Position numbers and translations under genes: made by a program
Origin: Limnephilus marmoratus
Taxonomy: Eukaryota; Arthropoda; Insecta; Trichoptera; Limnephilidae
NCBI GenBank assembly: GCA_917880885.1
Contig: OU862910.1
Span: 56,222,779-56,286,778 of the forward strand
Direction: 5' to 3'
Length of the DNA: 64,000 nt
Shown: positions 10,100-21,032 of the stretch, piece by piece
Position numbering within the stretch: the first letter of the stretch is position 1
Layout of the letters: each line of letters opens with the position of its first letter
Notes under the pieces: generated by a model
Told to the model about the DNA's origin: nothing
Database searches by the model: none
Seen by the model: only the letters and a program-made list of their open reading frames with translations

Positions 10100-10260
10100 C
10101 CTTAAAATGATTCGTAGGCACATTCGCCACGTTGCCATTGTTGATTTCTTATTTATTATCTGTAAATATCGGTTCGACCGTCAAAAGCGAAACTGTGCTC
10201 AGTACATCGATTATAAAATTGTCGGAAGTTACACCAAAGTTTGTAAAGTTATCGATTTCT
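10100..10260 (+). repeat. Dispersed repeat abutting the orphan exon
   Basis: GATTTCTTATTTATT, ATCGGTTCGACCGTCAA, GTGCTCAGTACATCGAT and TGTAAAGTTATCGATTTCTC match the tandemly duplicated repeat at 52573-53620; its end also recurs at 56008-56036. It reaches to within about 20 bases of the splice acceptor at 10276. Confidence 0.55.
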
Positions 10261-10277
10261 CTGAGCTTGACACCCAG

Positions 10278-10419
10278 GGATGGCCGGGAGATTCACGTGG
10301 TGGAACTGAACCCCTTCAAGTGCCAAAAGTTCGTGACGTCGAAGACCAACGACAAGGAAGCGTTCGACCCTGTTGACGTAACCGGACTGTACTGCGGTTT
10401 CACATTGAAAAAAAAGTGA
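10278..10419 (+). CDS. Probable 3'-terminal exon of an unrecognised gene
   Basis: After a pyrimidine-rich stretch ending in CAG (10275-10277), a frame of 46 residues runs from DGREIHVVELNPFKCQ to DVTGLYCGFTLKKK and a TGA at 10417-10419. Composition is clearly more GC-rich than the flanks, with codon use like the GH1 exons. One leading base would complete a split codon. I do not recognise the protein: the ELNPF stretch is reminiscent of ATP-grasp-like proteins, but that is only a resemblance. No neighbouring exon was found, so the rest of the gene should lie to the left. A captured fragment inside a transposon is the alternative. Confidence 0.5.
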
Positions 10420-11195
10420 CAACCTATAATTTCCATATTCCAAGAATCTAAGAAAAGATAAATGTTATTAATTTTAATCTTTGAGACATTTTTATGTTAA
10501 TCGTGGTTTTCCCTTTCTAATGCTTGTGGTTTATGACAGAAGGATAATTTATTTGATAACAAGAATCAATCATCATTAAACATTTATGTAGGTAGGTACC
10601 TAAGTGATTAGGTATATTTAATGGTAATGGTCAATGGTTTTATAAATATTTTATTTATTTATTTATTAATATTCAAACCTGCTAAAGTACTTTTGTAGTT
10701 TATGAGTGTGCACATTCTGACAACATTTTATGTAATAAGTAATAACGTGGTAAATTTTCAAATGGTGTATACGTGTAATAATGGTGATGATAAGTTAACA
10801 ATTAGATTAATAGGTAAGATTAACAGAAAGTATAAATACCTACGTAAACAGGAGTTATATAACAAACAAGTAAAAATTAATGTTACAAACAGTTTCACGG
10901 ATTGTGGATAGCCGCATTAGGAATTACACCTTTAGGTGAATTTCAATTAGCATTACTTCAGTAGGGCATCAATATAAAGCAACTAGATCTAATAGCCATT
11001 TCCTTAGATTACATTATTTGACTTTAGCAGTATAACCACTGAAGCGACAGCATATTTTAAAACTTTTTTCTCCGTTTGCTCGAGATTTTCAGAAGAAAAA
11101 AATCATTCCTTCGAATTTTAACATGGAGACATAAAAACTTAATTTAGTGCTATATAGCCAATGAATTAACCAGTATTTTACCGTTTATCCCATAT
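10420..11195. other. AT-rich spacer, possible 3' UTR at its start
   Basis: The first bases would be the 3' UTR of the upstream exon, but no clear AATAAA signal is close. The rest holds nothing recognised. Confidence 0.4.
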
Positions 11196-11224
11196 TTGTC
11201 ATACTTATTCGAGTCAACCAAAAT

Positions 11225-13460
11225 ATTTTTTTTACATCGTTGTAAAATAGTCTACGAAGTTGGAATTCGCGACATCTATAGTCACAATAAAACTGATTAT
11301 GAGCAAATTTGTAATTATCTTGTCTCTTTTGATTGGTCATCTGTGCAATATGATGATATCAACACAGCTACCAATAAATTTTATTCTGTTTTGGAAAATG
11401 CTATTAGCATGTATATACCAACCATGAAATGTAAGCCAAATACCTATCCAAAATGCTACTCCAAAGAACTTATAAATCTACTTGTCACCAAAAAACTTAA
11501 ACATAAAGAATATAAATTATTTCAAAAATATTCTGATTACATTGAATTTAAAGATTTAAGAACTTCGTGTAAAAAAATGTCTATGACCTGCTATCGTAAC
11601 TATATAAATGAAATTCAAAATTCCATAATAAATAATGTTAGTTATTTTTGGAAATACTCGAAATCTCTTAAAGAAGATGATTCTGATTTCCCGAGCATTA
11701 TGCACCTAAATGGCAGCCATAGCAATAATACTAATGGTATTGTTAACTTATTTGCAAAATTTTTTAAAAGTGTTTATACAACAGACTCAAATAATGCTCC
11801 TAATCCAACAACAACTCTAGATGAAACTCTTGATATTTCACAGTGTACCATAAGTATCTCTGATGTAATTACTAAAGTTAAATCCTTAGATATCCACAAA
11901 TCTGCTGGGCCAGATAATATCCCAACAATATTTATCAAAGAATGTATCAAAGTAATTGCTCTTCCATTAACCAAACTTTTTAACCTGTCTTTATCCAGTG
12001 GAATTTTTCCCGATAGGTGGAAAATTTGTTATTTAACTCCAATTTTCAAAAAAGGTGATAAAAGTGATGTTTGTAATTACAGACCAATATGCATTCAATC
12101 CACCATACCGAAACTCTTTGAAAGTCTAATACTTGACAAACTTTTATCACAAATAAAACCTATAATATCACCTCACCAGTTTGGATTTATGCCAGGTAGA
12201 AGTACTTTGTCCAACTTAATTATTTATGAAAATTTTATAACCAATGCTTTCAAAGAAAAAAAACAAGTAGACTCTATTTATACTGATTTTAGTAAAGCCT
12301 TTGACACAGTTTCTCATAAAATTCTCATTTGGAAATTAGAAAAACTTGGTATACGTGGCAATATATTAGCCTGGTTTGAAAGCTATCTTACTGGAAGACA
12401 ACAAATTGTTAGAATAAAATCCTCTCTGTCGGAAATAATTTATGCAGCAAGTGGAGTTCCACAGGGTTCACACCTTGGTCCAATCTTATTTATCTTGTTT
12501 ATAAATGATCTTACAAAAATATTTTATGATGTAATCATTTTACTTTTTGCTGATGACCTCAAAATTTTTAGAATTATTCAAAATATTCACCATTGCAACA
12601 TTCTTCAAGATAATATCAATAAATTATTAATTTGGTGTAATGAAAATAGACTTTACCTAAATATCTCAAAATGTCAAATAGTTAGATTTTTTCGAATAAA
12701 AAATCCAGTGATTTATAATTACAACATTGATAACAATGCCCTTCAGACATTAACACAAATTAAAGACTTAGGCATCACTTTTCAATCAAATCTTTCATTT
12801 GTTAACCACATAACAGAAATCTCTAATAAGGGCTTAAAAATGTTGGGATTTATAACTAGGCTTACTAGAAATTTTAACAATATAAAGTGTATTAAACTGT
12901 TATATTTTGCCTATGTTAGAAGTCAACTTGAGTACAATTCTCCCGTCTGGAATCCACATTATAGTATACATGTTCAAGCTATTGAAAGAATTCAAACAAA
13001 TTCTTACGTTTTCTAAATTTTAAAATGGGTATTCCAGCAAATATGTTGAACTACAACACTATTTTAAATGATTTGAATATGCTCAAATTGTCCGACAGAA
13101 GAATTTTCTCTGACTTGGAATTTCTATATAAAATTCTAAATGATTTAGTTGATAGTCCGGTATTGCTAGAATCGATAAGCTTCCGGATTTCACTACGTAA
13201 TACTAGAATTCAAGATTTATTTCAGTGTAGAAATTCTGGAACTAACTACCATATGTATTCTTCTTTGCCCAGAATACTAATGGAGGGAAACAATTATACC
13301 AAGTCAGTGGACATCTTCAATTTATGTTTAAACAAATATAAAATATTGTTACTGAGACAGTTCAGTTATGTACATTGAATGCTTTGTATTTTCTTATTAT
13401 TCATATGTAATGTAAAAGCCCCGAAAAAGGGCGTTAATCAATAAATAAATAGATAAAGCA
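11225..13460 (+). pseudogene. LINE J1: Jockey-like reverse transcriptase, one frameshift
   Basis: The reading frame 11196-13016 (606 residues) covers the linker after the missing endonuclease and the whole RT domain: SAGPDNIPTIFIKE, DFSKAFDTVSHK, ASGVPQGSHLGPILF and the catalytic FADD (residues 451-454). At about 12990-13016 one base is missing relative to the expected frame, and the protein resumes in the frame 13025-13378 (ILNDLNMLKLSDRRIFSDL). The 3' UTR has a small hairpin, GCCCCGAAAAAGGGC (13421-13435), then an AATAAATAAATAG tail. The endonuclease and ORF1 are lost by 5' truncation. The domain is otherwise nearly intact, so the insertion is fairly recent. Confidence 0.85.
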
Positions 13461-13722
13461 TTTCAATAGCTTCGTTTTAAGTCTAAAGTAACAAATGTGG
13501 GAGCTACAAATATTTTTTGCCGAATCAAGGAGATAATTGCCTTTTTTATCCGAAAAGCAATCGGAGACGTTTAAAATAATGGATAAAGGGTATATTTTTA
13601 AAACGTCAGTGGTAGTTTATTAAACATTTTGGGAGCAATATGGTTTAGGGTTCTTTCACCGGGTTTATTGGTACATTTCGGAACCACCAATCCTTAATAA
13701 TTTTGAGTGTATCTTGTATTAA
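13461..13722. other. Spacer, nothing recognised
   Basis: No supported feature. Confidence 0.4.
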
Positions 13723-13724
13723 CT

Positions 13725-14760
13725 AACTAACCATCGCGCCGTTTCACCGCAGGGGTAGGCAGAGAGGACGGACCGCCAAACAACTCGATCTTGGGACACA
13801 CTCCTCGCCAAATCGTCTCATATATGCTCTTCTATTATTCCGACTCTTCACATGGCCCGACTCAAGTAGGTATCTGATTCATGGTACGATGCCATGTCTT
13901 CCTCGGGCGTCCCCGACTTCTTCTACCATTCTCCTTTCCTTGTTCATTCGCTCTACATGCCCAAACCATGTGAGCATCCCTTTCTTAATCTTACTCATTA
14001 CGCTTACACCAGCCTTGCATTCTTCGCGGATCTCCACGATCTCTCACACGATCGTACATGGTTTTACCACACATACGCCTCTTCTTCTTCTCTTCGATGG
14101 CGCTACAGCTTTGGCCTCCAACTCCTCCTGTCCTCAGCGGCTGACTACCAATTTGGTACCTGGAGAAGCTGTGCTGCATCCCCTCTTACTTCGTCTTCCC
14201 ACCTCAGTCTGGGTCTTCCCACTTTTCTCTTTCCACCTGGGTGTCCAGTCAAAATTCTTTTTGCGACGCGTGTATCCGGCATTCTCTGTACATGCCCAGC
14301 CCATCTCAGCCTGAGGAGTCTCATATGTGCTAAGATGCTAGGGGCCTTATATATATCATACAATTCTGTATTGTGCCGGATGCGCCACTGTTCACCCTCT
14401 TTCACGGGTCCACATATTCTTCTCAGCACCTTTCTTTCAAAAGTATCCAGCATTTCAGCCATCTTTACCGTCAGTGTCAGCGCCTCACATCCATATGCCA
14501 CCACCATCCATCCACACATACGCCTCAGGGATATCATTTCTACAGCATTCAGTCTACTTTCATCCTTCCTCTGCCAGTTCCATGCTTCACTGCCATATAT
14601 CAGGACTGGTACCAGCACTTTATTATGGACGGCTAACTTCGCTTCTTTGAACAGTTTTTTGTTGGCGCCAACGGCGTTCAGTCCTCCATTAATAGAGTTG
14701 CCTGCATTTACCCTTCTTTCGATATCTCTGTCAGCCTTAAGTAAACAAACTCATCCACCT
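13725..14760 (-). pseudogene. LINE-K: 3' half of an RTE-like LINE
   Basis: On the minus strand, 14618-14145 encodes LVPVLIYGSEAWNWQRK, LDTFERKVLRRICGP, RLRWAGHVQRMPDT and KRKVGRPRLRWEDEV, the post-polymerase domain of RTE-like elements. The sequence 13885-13725 is its 3' UTR, ending in a CCTACCCCTGCGGTGAAACG-type motif and (TTAG)n-like tail. The same tail occurs at 26845-27040 and 48825-48885, and a longer relative at 50590-51230. Plus-strand serine-rich frames here are antisense artefacts. Confidence 0.75.
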
Positions 14761-15094
14761 GCTCCAAATACTCATATAGTATTATGTTATTATGTTTTAT
14801 AGTATTATGTTTATGTAAAATCTTTCCAAATACAAGGAATCAGACTATATAACAAGTTGACGTTCAATATTATAAAATAATAATCCTCTAACAGATAAAA
14901 CAAGAGATTTATAGATTCATTTAATGTTACCTCTGTGTGCATATAGTTATCGATTTACGATTTTTTTAACGTTTGGATGTAACTTACGAGTATATATATT
15001 GGTTTTACAAGAATGTCCCCAAGAAGTAATTCCATTTCGGATAGTGTATTCAGCCAGAGATAAGTAGATCAATTAATAGTACATTAGTTAATAT
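14761..15094. other. AT-rich spacer, nothing recognised
   Basis: No supported feature. Confidence 0.4.
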
Positions 15095-15095
15095 G

Positions 15096-15280
15096 ACCGG
15101 TCAGTGGCTGAGTGAGTATCGCATTTGGGTCTCACCCGTGCGTCGCATGTTCGATTCCTCTGCTGTCTAAGTCCTCCATCACGACACAAGCAACATTTTC
15201 TGCTTACTGTGATGGCAGTAGGAGATTTTCAAATATTGTTGGGTTATTCGTAACCCGGGAATGTTTGTCTTTCTTTTTAA
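15096..15280 (+). mobile_element. SINE-C, tRNA-derived
   Basis: CAGTGGCTGAGTGAGTATC fits an A box and TGTTCGATTCC a B box at tRNA-like spacing, followed by a non-tRNA body with CGTAACCCGGGAATG. The acceptor and anticodon arms do not pair well, so this is a SINE and not a tRNA gene. Confidence 0.5.
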
Positions 15281-15429
15281 AAATTAAATTAAATTTGATA
15301 ATAATGTTGTTTATTTCAGCATAACAAAAAGATATTGAGTTATTTTAAAATAAAATTTGCACCCCAGATGTGACTTCTGTTAAAATCGGCAGAATAAAAT
15401 AATGATTTATATATATATATTTTTTTTTG

Positions 15430-15612
15430 TTATTAGCTTTTGGGGTATTATGCCGTGTTACGCTACCTCCTTCTTTAGCCAACGTGTCGGACAGCGTTGC
15501 AGTGTCCATCATCAGGGCATATGTGATGATGGACACTGCAACGCTGTCCGAAACGTTGGCTAAAGAAGGAGGTAGCGTAACACGGCATAATACCCCAAAA
15601 ACCAATAACAAA
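15430..15612. mobile_element. Palindrome of Penelope-like repeat with hammerhead-like motifs
   Basis: Two arms of about 85 bp are near-perfect inverted copies: TTGGGGTATTATGCCGTGTT on the left and its complement at the right end. Each arm holds a box of the CTGANGA type (minus copy complementary to 15509-15515; plus GTGATGA at 15523-15529), then a GGACA/TGTCC stem, then GAAAC or GACAC. This order matches a hammerhead ribozyme core, known in Penelope-like elements. No reverse transcriptase is present. Frames on both strands give similar peptides because of the palindrome. Confidence 0.6.
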
Positions 15613-15983
15613 ATAATTTTTTTCCGTGAAAATCTAAAATCGTACATGATTTATAATATTTCGACCCATCGACCCCCATATCACGGACAAGTGTCTATCA
15701 TGGTTGTCGAAAAATACACAAATTATGTACGTAACCATCAAAATAATGAATAAAGAAACTGTGTATATATATAGATATGCCATTGAAATTACCAAAAAGG
15801 TTCATAGTGTTCAGTAAAAGCTAGAAGCTATAGAATCGGTAATTCCGAAAAAGTCTCTACATTGATATTTGCATTACTTTAAATTTGAATTCTCGGCCGC
15901 TGGTTAATGGGCCTTAAGTTATTATCACACTAATTAATATCCGAGCATTTAAAAATTCAAATTTCAAAAGATATTGTAAATAC
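15613..15983. other. Spacer, nothing recognised
   Basis: No supported feature. Confidence 0.35.
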
Positions 15984-15984
15984 A

Positions 15985-16692
15985 GTCTGTCAAATAATAG
16001 TAGAAAACATAGGAGGGCGCCACTGTCGGCCAAATGGCAATACTAAAAATATAATCATGGTGTTAATCTAAAGCTGTGTAACCTACATTTTTATTAAAAA
16101 AGGCATGAAAGTGAAAAAAAAAATTTCATTCCACTAATCTCAAAATTAGAATTGAATATAGGTATATTATAGTATATCTTTACAATTTTATATTAACATA
16201 ATGAAGAATAACGATATTGTAATAAAATATAAAGCACACTAGAAATTGCTCACATTTATTTAATATTAGCTTAAGTACCTACTAGCATTGTCCAGGCTTT
16301 AGATCACGTCTCTAATTTTAGATCTGAATATATTTAACTCATTCAGATCGAAAAGTAGTGTAACTAAACTCACCATTAATGATTCTTCCTTTCTACCTAC
16401 CGTTAAATTCAAATTTATGTTAAATTAAATGGAAGCCAATCGCTTTGTAGAACACAATTTAATCAAATTATGTCATTAATCAAATTATGTCAGATACCTT
16501 AACAACAGTGCTTCCCTCGATTTAATTTTTTTTTTAGGAACAAAAAAATGTATTTTTAAATGTGGTTACGGTGTTCTGCATTTTTAGTGCGATTGCACTT
16601 TAAAAGAATATTTGACAGGTAAATTGGTGTTGCCAGCCTACAAATTAAGTAGTTCAATTTTTTATATTTTCTACTCTTATTTGACAGACTTT
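15985..16692. mobile_element. MITE M1, copy 1, TA-flanked inverted ends
   Basis: The ends AGTCTGTCAAATAATAGTAG and CTACTCTTATTTGACAGACT are inverted copies next to TA, as in Tc1/mariner-type elements. The interior is AT-rich without frames and matches the inverted copy at 26550-27425 (TAATTTTAGATCTGAAT and other blocks). Confidence 0.65.
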
Positions 16693-16719
16693 ATGTGCAT
16701 AAATTATGATTATTCGTTA

Positions 16720-17030
16720 TTTTCTCTCTCTCTCTCTCTCTCTCTCTGGTTTCAATCCTGGGATTGGTTTGCAGCAATTTGCTCTATTCTTCTCTTCCAT
16801 TCTTCCCTGTCTTGTGCGGTTCTTTTGAAGTCTGCATATGATGAGCAGCACACGCCCACCAGCAGGTCCTCCAGGTACTCTCGGCGTGGGTGTCCCCTAG
16901 AGTTTGTCCCCTCGGTCATACCCTAAATTATGGCATGCAAGAGGCCTTCTTGTTTACATGGCCGATCCATCTTGCACGCCTTTCGGACAAGGTCCTGAGC
17001 AGGTGCCTTACTCTTTCGATTCTTTGGATT
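16720..17030 (-). pseudogene. LINE fragment with (GA)n tail
   Basis: The minus strand shows RARWIGHV, then EYLEDLL, SYADFKRTAQDREEWKR and IEQIAANQSQD in broken frames, a common C-terminus of insect LINEs. The (CT)n run at 16721-16747 is the complement of its (GA)n 3' tail. Confidence 0.6.
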
Positions 17031-17284
17031 CTTTAAGATTCTTTAAGAATCTGAAAGATGCTGAAGAAATTAGACTTTCAATGTGTCAAAATTTTAATCG
17101 AAAATATCAGCGACATCTGTTAGTTCATTGCCTAGTCTATATTGTATATTGAGCGAATACTGCAGCATCTGAAACTAAGTTTTTCCACGAGCCGAGGTAG
17201 TATTTCGTTAGTACACTTTTTATAACTACTTCATTAGTTAACTGTTTTGTATCACGGGATATAGTAATTGTAGGATTTTTTTAC
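17031..17284. other. Spacer, nothing recognised
   Basis: Short local duplication TTCGATTCTTTGGATTCTTT near 17017-17036; otherwise featureless. Confidence 0.35.
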
Positions 17285-17535
17285 ATTAACCAACCCTACA
17301 CAAGAGGCCCTGAGGAAAATAATTTTCCTCAGGGCCTACGTCATCTGAGATGTGGAGGGTCTTTTTGAGGAGAGGAAGGAATAAACATTGGTCTTGAAGA
17401 GACCCATGTTGTAGGAAGGAGGAAACACAGAGGCCGGCAAATCGAAGAAGCGACCCGTTCTCATATGACAAATGTCAACCGTGTACATATAAATATGTTG
17501 GGCATGTGTTTGAGAGCATAAAGGTCCACACACCG
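17285..17535 (-). pseudogene. LINE-A 3' end
   Basis: Minus-strand C-terminal remnant (ICHMRTGRFFD, LPASVFPPSYNMGLFKTNVY) with an internal deletion relative to the copy at 6186-6421, followed by the same hairpin tail (CCTGAGGAAAATAATTTTCC). Confidence 0.7.
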
Positions 17536-17730
17536 CCCGCTTGCCAGCCCGCTCCCTTTATTTATATATTTCAAACAATTTACACAAAACCTTTGGCAAA
17601 TTACATACCTAAAAACCTTCCTCGTGAATCACTCTATCTATTGGTTAAAACCGCATTAAAATCCGTTGCGTAGTTCAAAATGTCTAAGCGTACAGACAGC
17701 GGGAGCGACTTCATTTTATACTATATCAAG
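17536..17730 (-). mobile_element. Helitron-like fragment
   Basis: Reverse complement of the 5' half of the element at 5070-5325: ATCCGTTGCGTAGTTCAAAA and GCGACTTCATTTTATACTAT. Confidence 0.55.
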
Positions 17731-17739
17731 ATTTCCCAC

Positions 17740-17860
17740 AGGATCATTGCATATATACAAGGTGTTAAGTGACGTACTTGACTTACTTTAACCGATGTTT
17801 CCTGACATTATTTGGAGTAAAAAATGTAAATGAAATTTTGGTCTCCGGTGACATTTTTGT
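17740..17860. repeat. Dispersed repeat, inverse copy of 5880-6000
   Basis: GTGACGTACTTGACTTACTT matches the reverse complement of the earlier copy. Unclassified. Confidence 0.5.
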
Positions 17861-17879
17861 TTTTTTTTTTTCTACAAAA

Positions 17880-18465
17880 ATTGCGATGAATCTTTGGAGA
17901 TTTGATGTGCGCATGCCCGCTATGGTTTCTACATAATATAATAGTGATCTCTGGTGTCATGATATTATGCGTTGATAACCATTCATCCGAATGCGATAAA
18001 ACTTTGGGGATTTGTGGGCGTATGCCCGCGATGGTTTCTATGATATATACAATAGTGAGTTCTGGCATCATGAAATTATGCGTTGCTAACCATTCATCCG
18101 ATTGCGATGAAACTTTGGGGATTTGTTGTGAGCACGCCCGCGAAGGTTTCTATATATACCTTCTGATGAGCTCTGGCATTATGAAATTTGAATAAAAAAT
18201 TGCAATAGGTGGCACGCGAGCTGTTTGAAAATTGAATGTACCGGGACTGAATGCATGAAATGCGGGAGGATGGTTCGCGGGACGGTGGAAGCGGGAGAGG
18301 GGAGTGGGAAGGCGAATAAGGCGGAGTGGGAAAGGTTGAGGGGTAGGGGACGCGGGAAAGGAAGCGGAGTGGAAGGGGAATGGAACGAATGGGAAAGGAC
18401 ACGCAAGGAAAAACAATTTCTTTATTCAATGGCTAAACAACGCATGCGGGAACTCGCCAGGAATT
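17880..18465 (+). mobile_element. Helitron-like element with three tandem repeats and purine-rich core, copy 2
   Basis: Three imperfect units of roughly 110 bases (each with ATTCATCC, GCGATRAA, CTTTGGRGATTTG and GCCCGC) occupy 17880-18180. Then come GGTGGCACGCGAGCTGTTTG, a G/A-rich tract and a 3' module GGACACGCAAGGAAAAACAA. The proline-rich minus-strand frames over the G/A tract are artefacts. Confidence 0.65.
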
Positions 18466-18945
18466 AATAAAATCATGTTGGTATGTATTTTATCCCTTAT
18501 CTAATATGAGAGCTCATCAGTTTCAATTTTAAAAATTAAAAGACAGAACTTGAATAATTTCACGCCTTACATAGGAATACGCAATCATTAAACGTATCCA
18601 ATCAGGCATCGACCATTGAAATTTGAACATTTATTTATGAAGGTATAATAATTTAGTTCTTGTAATTGGATTGTTCACATGTAAGCGACAAACGAAGTAG
18701 ATCTGTGGACGTGTTTCGTTCAAATAGAGATCCAAGTTTCCCAAATAGCTAAATATCACTTCGTTTTATTCGAGTACAAGCAATACTAAAAATAATTTAT
18801 CTAAAAATTCTATACGGGTAGTTAGAAAAATGTCGAAAATTATTAATAAATACGTTTTTTTAAATCGTAAACTTTTTAATTCTGTATGAAACTCATACTG
18901 TAACTTATTTTAACGAAAACCGTTAGAAAATGCCTTTGCCGTCGT
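18466..18945. other. AT-rich spacer, nothing recognised
   Basis: No supported feature. Confidence 0.35.
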
Positions 18946-18947
18946 GC

Positions 18948-19335
18948 TTCCTGAGCCAACTATAAACATTTTTAAACGACTTCAAAAAGGAGGAGGTTCT
19001 CAATTCTACTGTATTTTTTTATGTTTGTTACCTCAGAACTTTTGACTGGGTGAACCGATATTGATGATTCTTTATTTATTTGAAAGCTGGTGCTTACGGT
19101 GTAGTCCCTTTTCAATTTGATCCAGATCTGACAATGTCATCCATGAGAAAACCATATAAGTCTTAAATTTGCATTAAGTATGTGCGCGACAAATGGACGA
19201 ATAACTCAATATCACGCCAACCAATTTCGATGATTCTTTATTTATTGGAAAGGATGTACTTCAAGGGTAGTTTGATGAGAGTTTGGTTAGGTTCTGATTG
19301 TGGGATCCATGACAAAGTAACGGAACTATTCAATT
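18948..19335 (+). repeat. Dispersed insect repeat (AACGACTTCAAAAAGGAGG type)
   Basis: AACGACTTCAAAAAGGAGGA followed by TTACCTCAGAACTTTTGACT and GGGTGAACCGATATTGATGA is a high-copy repeat that I recognise from moth and butterfly genomic sequence. No frame. Confidence 0.55.
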
Positions 19336-19860
19336 CTTAGGAGCAAATTAACGATACTCGGCCGAATCTTTTTTAGGCTATCCGGATCTTTGAGTAATGT
19401 CTGTCTCATATGAGCAGCACGTTTAGTAGGTCTACCCATATTCAGACAAATTAGTTAGTGTACTTCAGATTTACTAAAAATCAAAAAATAAATAAAAATT
19501 TTAACAAAACAACAAAACTACTTAAAAAATGCACTAAAAAGTTAAAAAATTATTTCATATTCTTCCACAACTTTAATTCCGTACATTACATGGCGAGCGA
19601 GACGCTGAAATAGGCCAAGCCAAACGATCTTTTATAGGTTTTGCACCTATAGGCACCTTTTGTATTAAGTTTATTCCTAAGCACTTGCATACTGCTCACT
19701 AACAATGTATGCAGGGACGTTGGAGGTTTGGATTCGTTCTAAAATAAATGTAGCTTTGTTCTTTCAAAAAAATTAGAGTCCTTGTGAGAGCCTTGAAGAA
19801 GTAACCATATGTTACTTATACCAGGGCGGGTAAGTGGTGGATAACATCCAATGATCTTTT
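19336..19860. other. Spacer, nothing recognised
   Basis: GATCTTTTATAGG occurs at about 19628 and again at 19852, hinting at a decayed repeat. No gene. Confidence 0.35.
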
Positions 19861-19864
19861 ATAG

Positions 19865-20650
19865 GAATGTGTAGCATTTTATTTATTTTTTTATTTTCTT
19901 TTATTTTTTATTTTATTTTACTTTATTTGGGAAACAAACAGTTGTACATATTTTATTAAATAATTACATTTGACAAATTTGCATGAACCAGTGAAGTTTC
20001 CACATTTGAGAATATAGAATTTAAAGAAAAAACAAAAAACTCATTAATATAAGAAGTTATACATACATAATACCTAACTAGATTACAGAAAATCAGATGA
20101 AACCAACATAATAAAATCAGATGAAACCAACATAATAATTCATACGAAAATCAGATGAAACCAACATAATAAGAGAAAAACAATAAAATAAGGCACACAG
20201 CAGGATTCACGATCAACAATCTGTTTTGATCTTCTCCGTTACATATTTTGTGAATTGAACTGAGGACAAATGGAAAATATCAGCGTCTGAAAGGATATTG
20301 TTATATTTTGTGCACGTCCTTTTCAGAAATGTATGTTGTGAGTAGTTAGTTTTTGATTGTGGGATGTGGAATAGTTTGTTTGTTCTTGTAATACGTACTG
20401 GACAGTGGAAATGGATGTTTTCCAGAAGATAGTTGCTGTCAACAGCGTTGTTGATGATTTTGTATAAAAATTTCTGGTCGGATATATTTCTTCTCTCTTC
20501 TAGTGATGTAATTTTATGGAATGCTAAGGAATCTTTTACATGTTCTGATATTCGGAACGATTTAAAGTCTAAATATTTCAAAAAATTTTTTTGGATTCTT
20601 TTAGTTAATACAATCAATGAGGGTTTTATGGTTGGATTTGACTTGTAAGT
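19865..20650 (-). pseudogene. Jockey-like LINE fragment, C-terminus and 3' UTR
   Basis: The minus frame 20617-20213 encodes RIQKNFLKYLDFKS, RRNISDQKFLYKIINNAVDS and VRITRTNKLFHIPQS, homologous in layout to the end of LINE J1. The 3' UTR contains three copies of AAATCAGATGAAACCAACAT (plus-strand sense, 20089-20170). It ends in an A-rich (AAAAT)n tail at 19870-19925. 5'-truncated. Confidence 0.7.
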
Positions 20651-21032
20651 TTTTTTTTAAAATTATTGCGTCTAAATGTTAATCCGATAACCGAGAATAG
20701 TGTTTGTTTTCTCGATAGTTCAGAATTGAAAAATCTTGCTGACAAATTTATGTACTACCAAATACACTAATTATTTTAAATTATTTGCTCAGCAAACCAT
20801 TTTAACTCCTTTTAGTTTTCAGAAGGCAAACCCCCGTAGTAATCCACCAAGATTTTCCTTTAAAAGCCATTTTAAGTATGGTATCACTTTGCGAACCTAT
20901 CACGTTGATTGGCAAATCGCTCCCTCTTCACTACCTCTTCGCTCCCTTGCTCGCTCCATTTCATTACGTTATGTATGATATCACGTGCGTTGCGACGAAA
21001 ATCTTGCGGGCCGCCTAGACCTAAACCAAGAC
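20651..21032. other. Unclassified, with a hAT-like fragment
   Basis: CTTGCGGGCCGCCTAGACCT just left of FB1 copy 2 and CGCGGGCCGCAGGTTGCCGG just right of it (23850) resemble hAT terminal sequence, so FB1 probably landed in a decayed hAT-type repeat. Confidence 0.35.

Noticed and set aside
13894..14802. 302-residue plus-strand frame rich in serine and leucine
   Set aside because: Antisense to LINE-K, whose minus-strand frame shows clear RT C-terminal motifs.
15345..15753. Opposite-strand frames sharing LPPSLANVSDSVAVS
   Set aside because: Again a consequence of the 15430-15612 palindrome and not a gene pair.
18094..18429. Proline/serine/phenylalanine-rich minus-strand frames, with similar ones at 39120-39467 and 48961-49318
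   Set aside because: They lie over the purine-rich tract of Helitron-like elements, where stop codons are rare on the pyrimidine strand; several frames are open at once.
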